Positions 35,920 through 44,199 of a stretch of DNA of 64,000 nt are shown here, one piece after another; within the stretch, counting starts at the first letter, position 1, and each line of letters starts with the position of its first letter. Under the pieces are notes generated by a model, which was not told where the DNA came from, did not search any database, and worked only from the letters and a program-made list of their open reading frames with translations. The stretch is taken from NCBI GenBank assembly GCA_947499725.1, contig CANMPK010000001.1, positions 1,288,057-1,352,056 on the forward strand, given 5' to 3'. This stretch comes from an uncultured Paracoccaceae bacterium (GTDB lineage: Bacteria; Pseudomonadota; Alphaproteobacteria; Rhodobacterales; Rhodobacteraceae). The translations under genes were made by a program, and so were the position numbers.

Positions 35920-37653
35920 CTAATTGTCTGCACTTAGTTCTGTTTCCCCGACCCAAAGCGATTGCCGGCTGGAGGGGGCGATGCGCCAATTGCCAGATGT
36001 GATGTTTTCAATCAAATCATCGATCTGAACCGCATCCCCCAATGGCAATCTGCGGGCGTAGGTAAACCCGTCGTCATTAAGTTCTGACAAAAACACCCCC
36101 GTGCGAGATTGATCACCGGGAATAATGAAAATGCCGGCCTCTTCGCCGAAGTTCGCAAAAGGCCCGATCATAAGCTGACAGTTTGATGTGGCTGGCTCTT
36201 GGCAGATGTTGGCCCAGCTTTCTGTATATGTCGCTAGTCCGACAAGCGCTTCTGCGGTGATTGTCGCCTCTGCGGGGTGAATTTGCAGGCTTTCAAACAG
36301 GGATTGCGCGTGATCCAAATCATCCGAAGTGTCGGTTTCGCGGTTAAATTCCCATTTGTTTTGAGCCGCTGCGCGGTCCAAATCAGCGATGATTTGGCTA
36401 TGGGTGTCTTCCGGCAGATCTGACAGCTTTGTGGCGGCCTGTTGCCCCGCAAGGCCCCATGCGTTTTGCAATTCCCAAGCGGGGAAGTCTTTGGCTTGCA
36501 CAAGCCCCGTCAGATAGCGGTTTACTTGGTTCTGTGCAGAGATTTTCTCGGCATTCAAGATTGGGGTCAGCCACAGAACGGCGACTCCCATAACGCCCAA
36601 TGCCAAGATGATATTGGCCTGCCGTATGTGATCTGCCCAAGCGCTGGCGCGCAGGATCGCCCCCGCATAGAGCAGCGCATAAGCCAGAACAAAAGCGGCC
36701 GCGATGCTGGCGGCGAGGCGCTCTGGTGTCCAGCCATATTCAGAGACGCGCAGCCAGATCGCCCAAAGCGCGAGCCCCGCCAAAACCGGCAACACAAGCG
36801 CCATCGCTTTGGTGGTGAAGATCATGAAGCGGCTCGAGATTGCGTCGGTATTGTCGCGATCTAGGGCAGATGTGATGAGGGTGATCGCTGCAATGGCGAT
36901 GCCCATCACGATGCCCGCGGCCGAGAAGCTGCCAAACAGGGTCGAGAGCCCTTGCACCGGTAGGGCCGCGATAAACACCAGCACCACAACCAGCAGCATG
37001 GGCAGCAAAAGGCGTAAAAGGCGCAATACCAGATAGGGTGAGATATAGGCCTTGAGATCCTGCGCAACGGCCAGCGCGAGGCCAAGCACGGCGCCAGTTA
37101 GGACAAAGGGCACAACGTCGTAACCCAGCAGATCTTCGATGATGGTGATGCCCACGATGCCCAGCAGCTCGTTTGACAGCATCAAGAGCGCCCAGAAGAG
37201 GCCTACAAAAACCCATGCTGCCAGATAGCGCACGACAATGCCCCATGCGGTATCAAAGAGGTAGGTGTAATCGCGCACGCGGCCTTTGACGACGGCTGCG
37301 CCAAAAGGCGCGCCAAGCTTTAAAAGCACTGCCCAAGCAACAAAGGCAAAGGGCACATCAAATTGCTGATCTACATCTGTAAAGCGCCCGCTGTGCCAAT
37401 AGACCAAAGCGGCGGCTGTCATGGCGAGCACACCAGAGACGCCAAAGGCTTCGCTTGGTTTAAGCTCGCCGAGCAGCACCAAAAGCAGCACGAAAAAGCC
37501 GAAACAGGCGCTGGCCAGCAGCAAGTAAAAGCGGTGATTATCGACCATGTCGGGGAGCAATTCAGCAAGTGCCCAGTGGGACAGACCAGCGATCGCCCCA
37601 ATCAGAACCATGCCCAAACGGGTGAACAGTTCGGTTTTCGCAGTGGTTTGCAT
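35920..37653 (-). CDS. DUF4153 multi-pass membrane protein
   Basis: A 577-residue inner-membrane protein with about 11-12 hydrophobic helices in the first 380 residues and a soluble C-terminal part of about 190 residues. It matches the DUF4153 family in layout (YLFDTAWGIVVRYLAAWVFVGLFW and similar segments). No catalytic motif is visible and function is unknown. It begins after AGGA at suitable spacing. It is probably transcribed alone, since 64 bases separate it from the H-NOX gene start on the same strand. Confidence 0.8.
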   Translation of the reverse strand: MQTTAKTELFTRLGMVLIGAIAGLSHWALAELLPDMVDNHRFYLLLASACFGFFVLLLVLLGELKPSEAFGVSGVLAMTAAALVYWHSGRFTDVDQQFDVPFAFVAWAVLLKLGAPFGAAVVKGRVRDYTYLFDTAWGIVVRYLAAWVFVGLFWALLMLSNELLGIVGITIIEDLLGYDVVPFVLTGAVLGLALAVAQDLKAYISPYLVLRLLRLLLPMLLVVVLVFIAALPVQGLSTLFGSFSAAGIVMGIAIAAITLITSALDRDNTDAISSRFMIFTTKAMALVLPVLAGLALWAIWLRVSEYGWTPERLAASIAAAFVLAYALLYAGAILRASAWADHIRQANIILALGVMGVAVLWLTPILNAEKISAQNQVNRYLTGLVQAKDFPAWELQNAWGLAGQQAATKLSDLPEDTHSQIIADLDRAAAQNKWEFNRETDTSDDLDHAQSLFESLQIHPAEATITAEALVGLATYTESWANICQEPATSNCQLMIGPFANFGEEAGIFIIPGDQSRTGVFLSELNDDGFTYARRLPLGDAVQIDDLIENITSGNWRIAPSSRQSLWVGETELSADN

Positions 37654-37702
37654 GGGGCACCTATCCTTAGATCAACTGCCCCACCCTAGCGACTTGTTTG
37701 GC

Positions 37703-38410
37703 TTATGTAAAAGCAGCTTCTGAATGCGCCAGATGATCGGGGATATGGCCGATATGAGGTAGGACGATATCAGCATAGGGGGCGAGATCAGTTTGTCGGG
37801 CCAGCCCAGTGAGAACGCCAATGGTGATCATACCGGCACGGCGGCCTGCGATCAGATCATGGGTGCTGTCGCCGACCATGGCGATGTTTTCTGGGGCGAT
37901 TTTGATTTGCTTTGCAAAGGCCAGCAATGGATCCGGGTCGGGTTTGGCGCCATAGCCGCTGTCAAACCCGATGATCATATCGAAGATATCGCTGATCTCG
38001 GCAGCTTTGAGATGCGCCAAGGCGCTGCGCTCGCTGTCGTTTGTCATGACGCCCAGTTTATAACCCTGCGCGGCGAGCCCCTGACAATAGGCACGCAGAG
38101 GCACAACGGGGGCCAAGGGGGCTTGGCTGGCGCTTTGGGCCATGAAGGCTTCGACCGCGTCTACATCGTGGTTGGGCAGCACCGAGGCGACCAACTCGGC
38201 GGCTTGGCGATTGGTGCCAGCGATGATTGGGCTGGTGGGCAGATAATTGCGGGCGGTGAGATCGAATTGAATGGTGTCTGCGATCTCTTGGGCTTTGGCG
38301 GAATTGCCTTCGGCGTAGTGATCTATGATCCCGATGGTCCAGCTGCTCCAGGTTTTTTCGAAATCGAACAGCGTGCCGTCTTTATCAAATAGGATGGCTT
38401 TGATCTGCAT
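37703..38410 (-). CDS. HAD-family hydrolase (phosphoglycolate phosphatase-like)
   Basis: A 235-residue phosphatase with HAD motifs I (FDKDGTLFDF), II (GVMTNDSE), III (a Lys in GAKPDPDP) and IV (MVGDSTHDL). The cap domain lies between motifs I and II. It resembles Gph-type phosphatases but the substrate is not determined. I used the second of two adjacent ATGs, since AAGAGGG lies 5 bases before it; a longer in-frame start at 38482 is unlikely. Confidence 0.88.
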   Translation of the reverse strand: MQIKAILFDKDGTLFDFEKTWSSWTIGIIDHYAEGNSAKAQEIADTIQFDLTARNYLPTSPIIAGTNRQAAELVASVLPNHDVDAVEAFMAQSASQAPLAPVVPLRAYCQGLAAQGYKLGVMTNDSERSALAHLKAAEISDIFDMIIGFDSGYGAKPDPDPLLAFAKQIKIAPENIAMVGDSTHDLIAGRRAGMITIGVLTGLARQTDLAPYADIVLPHIGHIPDHLAHSEAAFT

Positions 38411-38492
38411 CATGCCCTCTTGTGTGATTTGCCCTGCCCCGTGATCCTTTTGGCATGAGGGTTGGGCTGGGTCAAAGGGCATTTCCGCGGGG

Positions 38493-38777
38493 TTAGGTCC
38501 AGTTCATTTGCGCGCCGCCCGGCAGGGCTTGGCGGGCCATCATGGGCTGTGTGTAATCCAGCCCGATGGTGTCGCAGAAAGACACGACCCATGCGTCGTC
38601 CATCGTGATGAAATCCAGAACCGAGCCCAAAAAGGCAGGGTCGCCTGCCTGCGCTTTCAGATCATCCACGGAAGCCCCCGTGGCGCCGAGAAACACCGGC
38701 ATGAGTTCTTCATTTGCGGCCAGCCAGCCCAGTGCTTGCAAGGCGATGGTTTCAGCGGATTCGGCGGAAAGAGACAT
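38493..38777 (-). CDS. DUF3572 family protein
   Basis: A 94-residue alpha-helical protein of a family restricted to Alphaproteobacteria. The family pattern is AETIALQALGWLAANEELMPVFLGATGAS and VLDFITMDDAWVVSFC. Function is unknown. In other alphaproteobacteria it commonly neighbours PleD-type cyclase genes, and here the PleD-like gene starts 74 bases away on the other strand, so they share a divergent promoter region. Confidence 0.88.
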   Translation of the reverse strand: MSLSAESAETIALQALGWLAANEELMPVFLGATGASVDDLKAQAGDPAFLGSVLDFITMDDAWVVSFCDTIGLDYTQPMMARQALPGGAQMNWT

Positions 38778-38851
38778 TTCGTTAACCTTCGAAAGGGTTT
38801 GTTAACCTTACTATTCGCATGATGCGGAAAAGGATGGCAAGGATTGGATAG

Positions 38852-40234
38852 ATGCCTGGCAAACTGCTGATCGTCGATAGCATCGCCACGAACCGCATCG
38901 TATTGAAAGTTCGGTTAAGTGCGGCGTTTTATGAGGTTTTTCAAGCCTCTGATGCGCATGAGGCCAAGGCATTGCTTGAGCAATCAAGACCGGATTTGGT
39001 TTTGATCAACGGGCATTTAACCGATTGCGATTCTTTAGAGTTCTGCGCGCAGATTCGGAAGTTGGTTGGGTTTGCACATGTACCGATCGTGTTGCTGGTG
39101 GCCAAGCCGGACCGCGCGTATCGTATTAAGGCCTTAAAGGCGGGGGTGACGGATGTTTTGGTGCGCCCGCTGGATGATCTGGTGCTGCTGGCGCGTCTGC
39201 GTAGTTTGATCCGCACCCATGCCTCTGCCGAAGAACACAAGCTGCGCGAAAGCACCAATCAGGTGCTTGGGTTGGCTGAACAGGTTGAGCCGTTTCAAAG
39301 CCAAGCGCGTATCCTGCTGGCCGCGCCGGATGCGCAGACCAGCGTGCGTTGGAAGGCGCATTTACGGCCTATGGTGCCGTTTCATCTCGCCACGCAATTG
39401 CTGGGCGAAGCGATGGGGGCTGTGCGGCAGATGGAGGTGCCAGATGTCTTTGTGATTGCGGTCAATGAAAACAACCCTGATCTGGCCTTGCGCCTTTTGG
39501 CGGAAATTCGAGCGGGCAAAAGCACGCGGCATTCTGGGATTTTGGTGGTTTTGGCTGAGGAGCACCGCCGGTTGCTTGCCGATGCGCTGGATCTTGGGGC
39601 CAATGATGTGATGACTGAAGGGTTTGACCCTGAAGAAATGGCGCTGCGCCTGTCGACCTTGGTGCAACAAAAGCGGCTGGCGGATCGGCTGCGCGACAAT
39701 GTGCAAACGGGGTTGCAGGCCGCAGTGACGGATCCTTTGACAGGGCTTTTCAACCGGCGCTATGCCCTGCCCCATCTAGAGCGGATTTCAAAGCAAGCGG
39801 TTCACTTAAAACGGCATTTTGCGGTCTTCTTGGTGGATTTGGACCATTTCAAAGCCGTGAACGATCAATATGGCCATGCTGCGGGGGATGCTGTTTTGGC
39901 GGAGACCGCGCGACGGATGCGGGAAAACTTGCGGCCTGTGGATTTGGTGGCGCGCATTGGGGGCGAAGAGTTTCTGGTCGCGCTGCCCGATATCAGTGCC
40001 GAGGATGCCCAGGCCTTTGCCAGTCGGCTGTGCCGCTTGATGCGTGAACGGCCGGTGAGCTTGAAAGGGGATGAAAGCAGCATTCCCGTTACGATGAGCA
40101 TTGGCGCCACGTTGGGCGGCGCTTGCCGTACGGATTTAACGGTGGATCGGTTGATCAGCGAAGCTGATCGCGCGCTGTATGATGCAAAGCTGCATGGGCG
40201 CGATCAGGTTCGATTTTGCGAGATGCCGCAGTAA
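38852..40234 (+). CDS. PleD-like diguanylate cyclase with degenerate receiver domains
   Basis: A 460-residue protein with the REC-REC-GGDEF order of PleD. The GGDEF domain is intact (ARIGGEEFLVALPD near residue 370) and the I-site RPVD lies five residues upstream. The first receiver lacks key residues: VDD is VDS (residues 8-10), the phospho-acceptor Asp53 is Asn53 (LVLINGHL), and the conserved Lys-Pro is Arg-Pro. The second receiver also has no acceptor Asp. Control by phosphorylation at the usual site is therefore unlikely. It is divergent from DUF3572. I did not assign pleD because of these differences. Confidence 0.9.
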   Translation: MPGKLLIVDSIATNRIVLKVRLSAAFYEVFQASDAHEAKALLEQSRPDLVLINGHLTDCDSLEFCAQIRKLVGFAHVPIVLLVAKPDRAYRIKALKAGVTDVLVRPLDDLVLLARLRSLIRTHASAEEHKLRESTNQVLGLAEQVEPFQSQARILLAAPDAQTSVRWKAHLRPMVPFHLATQLLGEAMGAVRQMEVPDVFVIAVNENNPDLALRLLAEIRAGKSTRHSGILVVLAEEHRRLLADALDLGANDVMTEGFDPEEMALRLSTLVQQKRLADRLRDNVQTGLQAAVTDPLTGLFNRRYALPHLERISKQAVHLKRHFAVFLVDLDHFKAVNDQYGHAAGDAVLAETARRMRENLRPVDLVARIGGEEFLVALPDISAEDAQAFASRLCRLMRERPVSLKGDESSIPVTMSIGATLGGACRTDLTVDRLISEADRALYDAKLHGRDQVRFCEMPQ

Positions 40235-40237
40235 TAT

Positions 40238-40741
40238 TTACTGCGGTTTCGGGCCTTTTCTGGGGGCGCTGCGACGTTTGACCTGCTCTTCAATGTCATC
40301 AGCATAGCCTGCGCGTTCCGCATCGCTCATGTTGCTCACATGCTCTAGCCAAATTTTCTGCGCCACGCTGCGACGTTCTGCCGACGCTGTGGATTGCCCC
40401 TCGATCGCTGACTTCAAAGCGTCTGCATCAAAGGGGCTGGCGCGCAGAATGGTCAGGAAGCTTTCAAACTGCTGACGTGCGGCTTCGCGGTTGCCGCCTG
40501 ATTTGCGGTGGCTGTCACGGATGGCTTCGCCGATGGCACGGCGATCTTGCGACGGCAGCGCGCGGGTATAGGCGCCCATAAAGTCCGCAACACGTTCTGG
40601 GCGTTCGCTTTCTTTGCTTTTGCCCAGCGCAGCGCCGCCGATCAAGCCAATCACCACAAGGTTCAAGGTCAGCGAGGCGATCAGAAGGATGCGAAAGCCC
40701 ATACGCATCGGCGGACGTTTGTTTTGTGTCTCTTCCGTCAT
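40238..40741 (-). CDS. Periplasmic heavy-metal sensor-like protein (CnrX/ZraP type)
   Basis: A 167-residue protein with an N-terminal membrane anchor (about residues 15-38, ILLIASLTLNLVVIGLIGGAAL) and a helical periplasmic domain typical of the Metal_resist/periplasmic metal-sensor group. The C-terminus is very basic (QVKRRSAPRKGPKPQ). It begins 3 bases after the stop of the putative anti-sigma gene, so sigma factor, anti-sigma and this protein form an operon. A role in sensing periplasmic stress or metal is inferred. Confidence 0.75.
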   Translation of the reverse strand: MTEETQNKRPPMRMGFRILLIASLTLNLVVIGLIGGAALGKSKESERPERVADFMGAYTRALPSQDRRAIGEAIRDSHRKSGGNREAARQQFESFLTILRASPFDADALKSAIEGQSTASAERRSVAQKIWLEHVSNMSDAERAGYADDIEEQVKRRSAPRKGPKPQ

Positions 40742-40744
40742 GTC

Positions 40745-41122
40745 TTATCCTTCGTCGAACTCAAAGCTGAAATCCCCGCTCAGATCAGAGAGGTAGTAAT
40801 CTGCATCACCTGCAATGATGGTCTGAAGACCGTCAATCGTCAAAGCATCTGCGCCGTTAAAGCCAATCACAACGCTGGCGACTGTGGCCGCGGCCAAGCC
40901 AGAGGCCCCCTGCCAGCCGCCGACCATGTCAAACAGACCAGCCAGAAAGCCGCGTGATTTTGCAGGGGCAACCGGCGCGGCCAAGGGGGCCGGTTCAGGC
41001 TGGTGGGCCTCGGCCTGCGCCAGCATACGCGCCATGAAATCGTCACTTGGCGTTGCTGATTGATCTGTCTTTGCCTCGGCAAAGAGATCGTTCAGAAGGT
41101 CATCCATATGTTTGTCAGTCAT
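40745..41122 (-). CDS. Putative anti-sigma factor, single membrane span
   Basis: A 125-residue protein encoded between an ECF sigma factor and a periplasmic sensor. A soluble N-terminal region (MDDLLNDLFAEAKTD...) is followed by a Pro/Ala linker, a weak hydrophobic segment near residues 83-100 (GLAAATVASVVIGFNG) and an acidic C-terminus. The layout and position suggest membrane-bound control of the sigma factor. No ZAS zinc motif is present. The start at 41122 overlaps the sigma-factor stop by 8 bases. Confidence 0.65.
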   Translation of the reverse strand: MTDKHMDDLLNDLFAEAKTDQSATPSDDFMARMLAQAEAHQPEPAPLAAPVAPAKSRGFLAGLFDMVGGWQGASGLAAATVASVVIGFNGADALTIDGLQTIIAGDADYYLSDLSGDFSFEFDEG

Positions 41123-41693
41123 CCGAATACCCCAATTCATCCTTTCGCCCTGCCAATGCTTTGGCCAGAGCCCGTTTCCCGCGTGCGGTCAGGCTTTCGA
41201 CAGCCTCGACCCCGATTTGCATGATGCTGGCGATCTCGGGATTGCTCATCCCTTCGATATGCCGCAGCACCACGGCTTGTTTTTGCCGTTCTGGCAATGT
41301 GTTCAGTGCCTCTTGTAAGGCCGTGGCCCGCGCCGCGTTTTGCATGGTTTCTGCCGCGCTGAGGCTGTCATCTTCTGGTTCCGGCACCGCATCCAGCGCG
41401 ACCCCACGGGTTTTGCGCAAACGATCGGTGCAGAGGTTGGCCACAACGCGATACAGCCATGTGGTCACTTTGGCTTCGCCCAGACGCCAGTCTGGCGCTT
41501 GTTTCCAAAGGCGGATCAAGGCCTCTTGGGCAACATCTTCGGCTTCTGCTTGGTCCCCCAACAGCCGATAGGCATGGCCGTATACCTTAGGGGTAAGCCG
41601 CATCGTCAAAACGCGCGCAGCCGAAGCATCACCGTTGGCATAGAGCACCAACAGGGCATCGTCACTTGCGTCTTGAAAACTGTCTCGCGGCAT
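41115..41693 (-). CDS. ECF-type RNA polymerase sigma factor
   Basis: A 192-residue sigma-70 family protein of the extracytoplasmic-function type. Region 2 is seen in LTMRLTPKVYGHAYRLLGDQAEAEDVAQEALIRLW and region 4 in LPERQKQAVVLRHIEGMSNPEIASIMQIGVEAVESL. The ATG at 41693 has AGGA at 8 bases; the ATG at 41699 is only 2 bases from it. It is the first gene of sigma/anti-sigma/periplasmic sensor. Autoregulation is likely but no promoter motif was identified. Confidence 0.92.
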   Translation of the reverse strand: MPRDSFQDASDDALLVLYANGDASAARVLTMRLTPKVYGHAYRLLGDQAEAEDVAQEALIRLWKQAPDWRLGEAKVTTWLYRVVANLCTDRLRKTRGVALDAVPEPEDDSLSAAETMQNAARATALQEALNTLPERQKQAVVLRHIEGMSNPEIASIMQIGVEAVESLTARGKRALAKALAGRKDELGYSDD

Positions 41694-41774
41694 GTCCATT
41701 GTCCTGTCGGAGTAGCGTTTTCGGCACCTATTGGCAATCGTGTAGACCACATGCAGTGGCCTATGGTTCAGGGA

Positions 41775-41805
41775 TCTGGCCGCGCCCGAGCAGAACGCGG
41801 CCAGA
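41775..41805 (-). terminator. Perfect 10-bp hairpin between the EF-hand and sigma-factor genes
   Basis: TCTGGCCGCG and CGCGGCCAGA pair perfectly around an 11-base loop. It follows the EF-hand gene by 10 bases on the minus strand. There is no T-tract, so it may be a weak terminator or mRNA-stabilising end. Confidence 0.5.
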
Positions 41806-41815
41806 GGGTTGGCTG

Positions 41816-42319
41816 TTAGCCTTCAGAGCTATCGTCGCTCTTTTCTTTGCGCTCATCTTTACGCTTGTCTTTGCGTTTTTCTTTGCGCTTGTCTTTCATC
41901 GCTTCCAGCTCTTCTTTGCTGATCGCGCCGTCTTCGTCAGCGTCCAGACGTTCGAACATTTTCGCTGTACGGTCTTCGTCAGGCGTCAGCTCTTCGTAGC
42001 TCAGAGAGCCGTCTTTGTCTGTGTCGCGGCGTTCAATCATTTTGGCCACGCGCTCTTCATTGGCGCGTTCGGATTTTGCTGCCAGTTCTTCGGCGGACAG
42101 CAGGCCGTCGCTGTTTGAATCTGCCTCGTCAAATTGAGCTTTGCCATAGGCCGCCATTTCCGCAGGGGTGATCAAACCGTCAGAGTTTGTATCCACTGCT
42201 TCAAAGTCCAGGCGTGGGCCGTGATGACGACCTTTGCCGCCGTCTTTGGCAGATGCTACGCCAGCACCCAGAGCCAGAGCGACAACAGTTACACCAGAGA
42301 CCAATACTGCACGTTTCAT
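41816..42319 (-). CDS. Secreted EF-hand calcium-binding protein
   Basis: A 167-residue protein with a signal peptide (about residues 1-24, ending ASAKD). Four EF-hand loops are present: DTNSDGLITPAE, DSNSDGLLSAEE, DTDKDGSLSYEE and DADEDGAISKEE, all with the Ca-ligand positions intact. The C-terminal tail (after residue 140) is an unusual Lys/Arg/Glu/Asp-rich stretch with KRKDKRKDERKEK. It is probably a periplasmic or exported calcium-binding protein. It lies upstream of the ECF operon on the same strand but is separated by a hairpin. Confidence 0.9.
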   Translation of the reverse strand: MKRAVLVSGVTVVALALGAGVASAKDGGKGRHHGPRLDFEAVDTNSDGLITPAEMAAYGKAQFDEADSNSDGLLSAEELAAKSERANEERVAKMIERRDTDKDGSLSYEELTPDEDRTAKMFERLDADEDGAISKEELEAMKDKRKEKRKDKRKDERKEKSDDSSEG

Positions 42320-42515
42320 TTTCGTTTCCTTTTTTCAATGTGAAACAGGCTTGCTGCCCGTTTTCATATATTCAAACGCGCGGGCTGAAGCTTTCCGTCG
42401 TAAAAAATACACTTTTCGTCGAACGGCTTGGTTTCGTTACGTAATTTTCATGTCATTTCTTGAAACCCTGACGGAAAACGCTGTTCAAACAGTATTCTTT
42501 CGCTAGGCTAACCGG

Positions 42516-43241
42516 ATGACAAAACCCGATTTACCGACAGATGTGCCTATTCGAGACGCCGCGACAGTGATCGTTGTGCGTGATTGCGACACGGCTCCGA
42601 AGATATTGATGGGGCAGCGCGGCGCGAAAGCGGCCTTTATGCCAAACAAGTTTGTTTTTCCTGGCGGTGCCGTAGATTCCGGCGATTATGATATCGCTTT
42701 GGCACGTGGCTTGCCCGACAGTTGCGCAGAAACTCTTGCCCAAGAGTTGCGCGATGAAACAGGTGCAGGCTTACCGGTGGCCGCCCCTGTCGCGGCGGTT
42801 CGAGAGCTTTGGGAAGAAACGGGCTTGGTTCTGGGCACGGCTGGGGCTTGGCAAGGCGAGGTCCCAACGGATTGGCAAGGGTTTGCGGCGCGTGGATATG
42901 TGCCGGATGCCTCTGCTTTGCGATTTGTGTTTCGGGCGATCACGCCTCCGGGCCGTCCACGCCGCTTTGATGCGCGGTTCTTTTTGCTGGATGCCAAGCA
43001 TATCGCGGGTGATCTGGATGATTTCAGTGCCGCCTGCGACGAGCTTTCTCATTTGCAATGGGTGGAATTGGCCGAGGCCCGCAAGTTTGACCTGCCTTTT
43101 ATCACTGAGGTGGTATTGGCTGAGGTCACGGGGCGTTTGCCGGACCTTGCCCCCCCCAAATCAGTGCCGTTTTTCCATAGCGGCGCGGAAACCATGCTCT
43201 TTGGTAAACTCAAGGGGCATGCGCAGGGCGTAGCGGATTAA
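42516..43241 (+). CDS. Nudix hydrolase
   Basis: A 241-residue protein with the core of the Nudix box, AAVRELWEETGLVLG, including the REuxEE metal-binding part. The upstream Gly-x5-Glu half does not match well because a longer insertion precedes it, as in some CoA or dinucleotide pyrophosphatases. The N-terminus (DAATVIVVRDCDTAPKILMGQRG and NKFVFPGGAVD) is typical of this long bacterial subgroup. Substrate is unknown. It is convergent with the DMT transporter gene, only 4 bases apart. Confidence 0.9.
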   Translation: MTKPDLPTDVPIRDAATVIVVRDCDTAPKILMGQRGAKAAFMPNKFVFPGGAVDSGDYDIALARGLPDSCAETLAQELRDETGAGLPVAAPVAAVRELWEETGLVLGTAGAWQGEVPTDWQGFAARGYVPDASALRFVFRAITPPGRPRRFDARFFLLDAKHIAGDLDDFSAACDELSHLQWVELAEARKFDLPFITEVVLAEVTGRLPDLAPPKSVPFFHSGAETMLFGKLKGHAQGVAD

Positions 43242-43245
43242 CGGC

Positions 43246-44148
43246 TTATCGCCAGATGATCAGGCCAAGAACGCTGACCGTGATCAGGGCGATGCCGAAA
43301 AACTCACGCGTTGTGATCTTTTCGCGAAAGAACAACATGGTGGCGATGATGCCAAAGATCACCTCGACCTGACCAACCGCGTTGACGTAGGCTGCGTTTT
43401 CCAGCGTATAGGCTGAGAACCAACCAAAAGAGCCGCCCAAACTGGTGAGACCAATAAAGGACGCGCTGCGCCATGCGCCGACGACGCGTTTGATTTCAGC
43501 GCGGTCTCGGATGTACAGCCAAAGGGCCATTGATGTCAGCTGAAGGCTTGTGACAATGGCCAATGTCACTAAAGAGCGTTCAAATGGATCGGGGCTTTGC
43601 ACCGCCAAGGTCGCGCCTCTGTAAGCCACGCCAGAGACCGAGAAAAGCGCGCCTCCGGCGAGACCCAGCGCAGCAGAGGGGCTGATGAGGCGTCGCCACC
43701 AGACATCGGTGCTGTCGATCGGGCCCGACAGAACAATCACACCAAAGAACCCAATTGTGATGGCCAAAAGACCAATCGCCGAGACGCTGTCGCCCAGCCA
43801 GATCCATCCCACTGGTACAGACATAAGAACCGCGGTTTTGGTGAAGGTGAGGCCGACCGCAAAGTTGCGGCGTCCAAACAGCAGCACCGTACAGACCGTA
43901 GCCGTGATCTGCGCAAAGGCACCTATCACCGCATAAATCGGGAAATCATTGGCGAGATTTGGAACGCCCTGCCCTTTATGGGTTAGAAATAGCGTACAGA
44001 TCAGCACGGCCACGGGCGCGGAATACAGAAACCGTGCAAAGGTGGCACCGCTGGCGCTGAGTGTGACTTTGCTGAGATGCTTTTGCAGCATGAAGCGCAC
44101 AGTTTGCAAAAACGCTGCGCCGATTGCGAGGATGATCCAAAGTTCCAT
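43246..44148 (-). CDS. DMT/EamA-type transporter
   Basis: A 300-residue inner-membrane protein with about ten hydrophobic helices and the two-repeat layout of the drug/metabolite transporter superfamily. The second-repeat signature YVNAVGQVEVIFGIIATMLFFREKIT is clear. Substrate is unknown. The ATG at 44148 follows GGCGG; the ATG at 44163 has no ribosome-binding site. It lies 51 bases after modC on the same strand, but a role in molybdate transport is not implied. Confidence 0.88.
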   Translation of the reverse strand: MELWIILAIGAAFLQTVRFMLQKHLSKVTLSASGATFARFLYSAPVAVLICTLFLTHKGQGVPNLANDFPIYAVIGAFAQITATVCTVLLFGRRNFAVGLTFTKTAVLMSVPVGWIWLGDSVSAIGLLAITIGFFGVIVLSGPIDSTDVWWRRLISPSAALGLAGGALFSVSGVAYRGATLAVQSPDPFERSLVTLAIVTSLQLTSMALWLYIRDRAEIKRVVGAWRSASFIGLTSLGGSFGWFSAYTLENAAYVNAVGQVEVIFGIIATMLFFREKITTREFFGIALITVSVLGLIIWR

Positions 44149-44199
44149 GCCGCCGTTATGCATGTGCTTGGTGCAAAGCGCTAGTTTTTTACGATTTGG

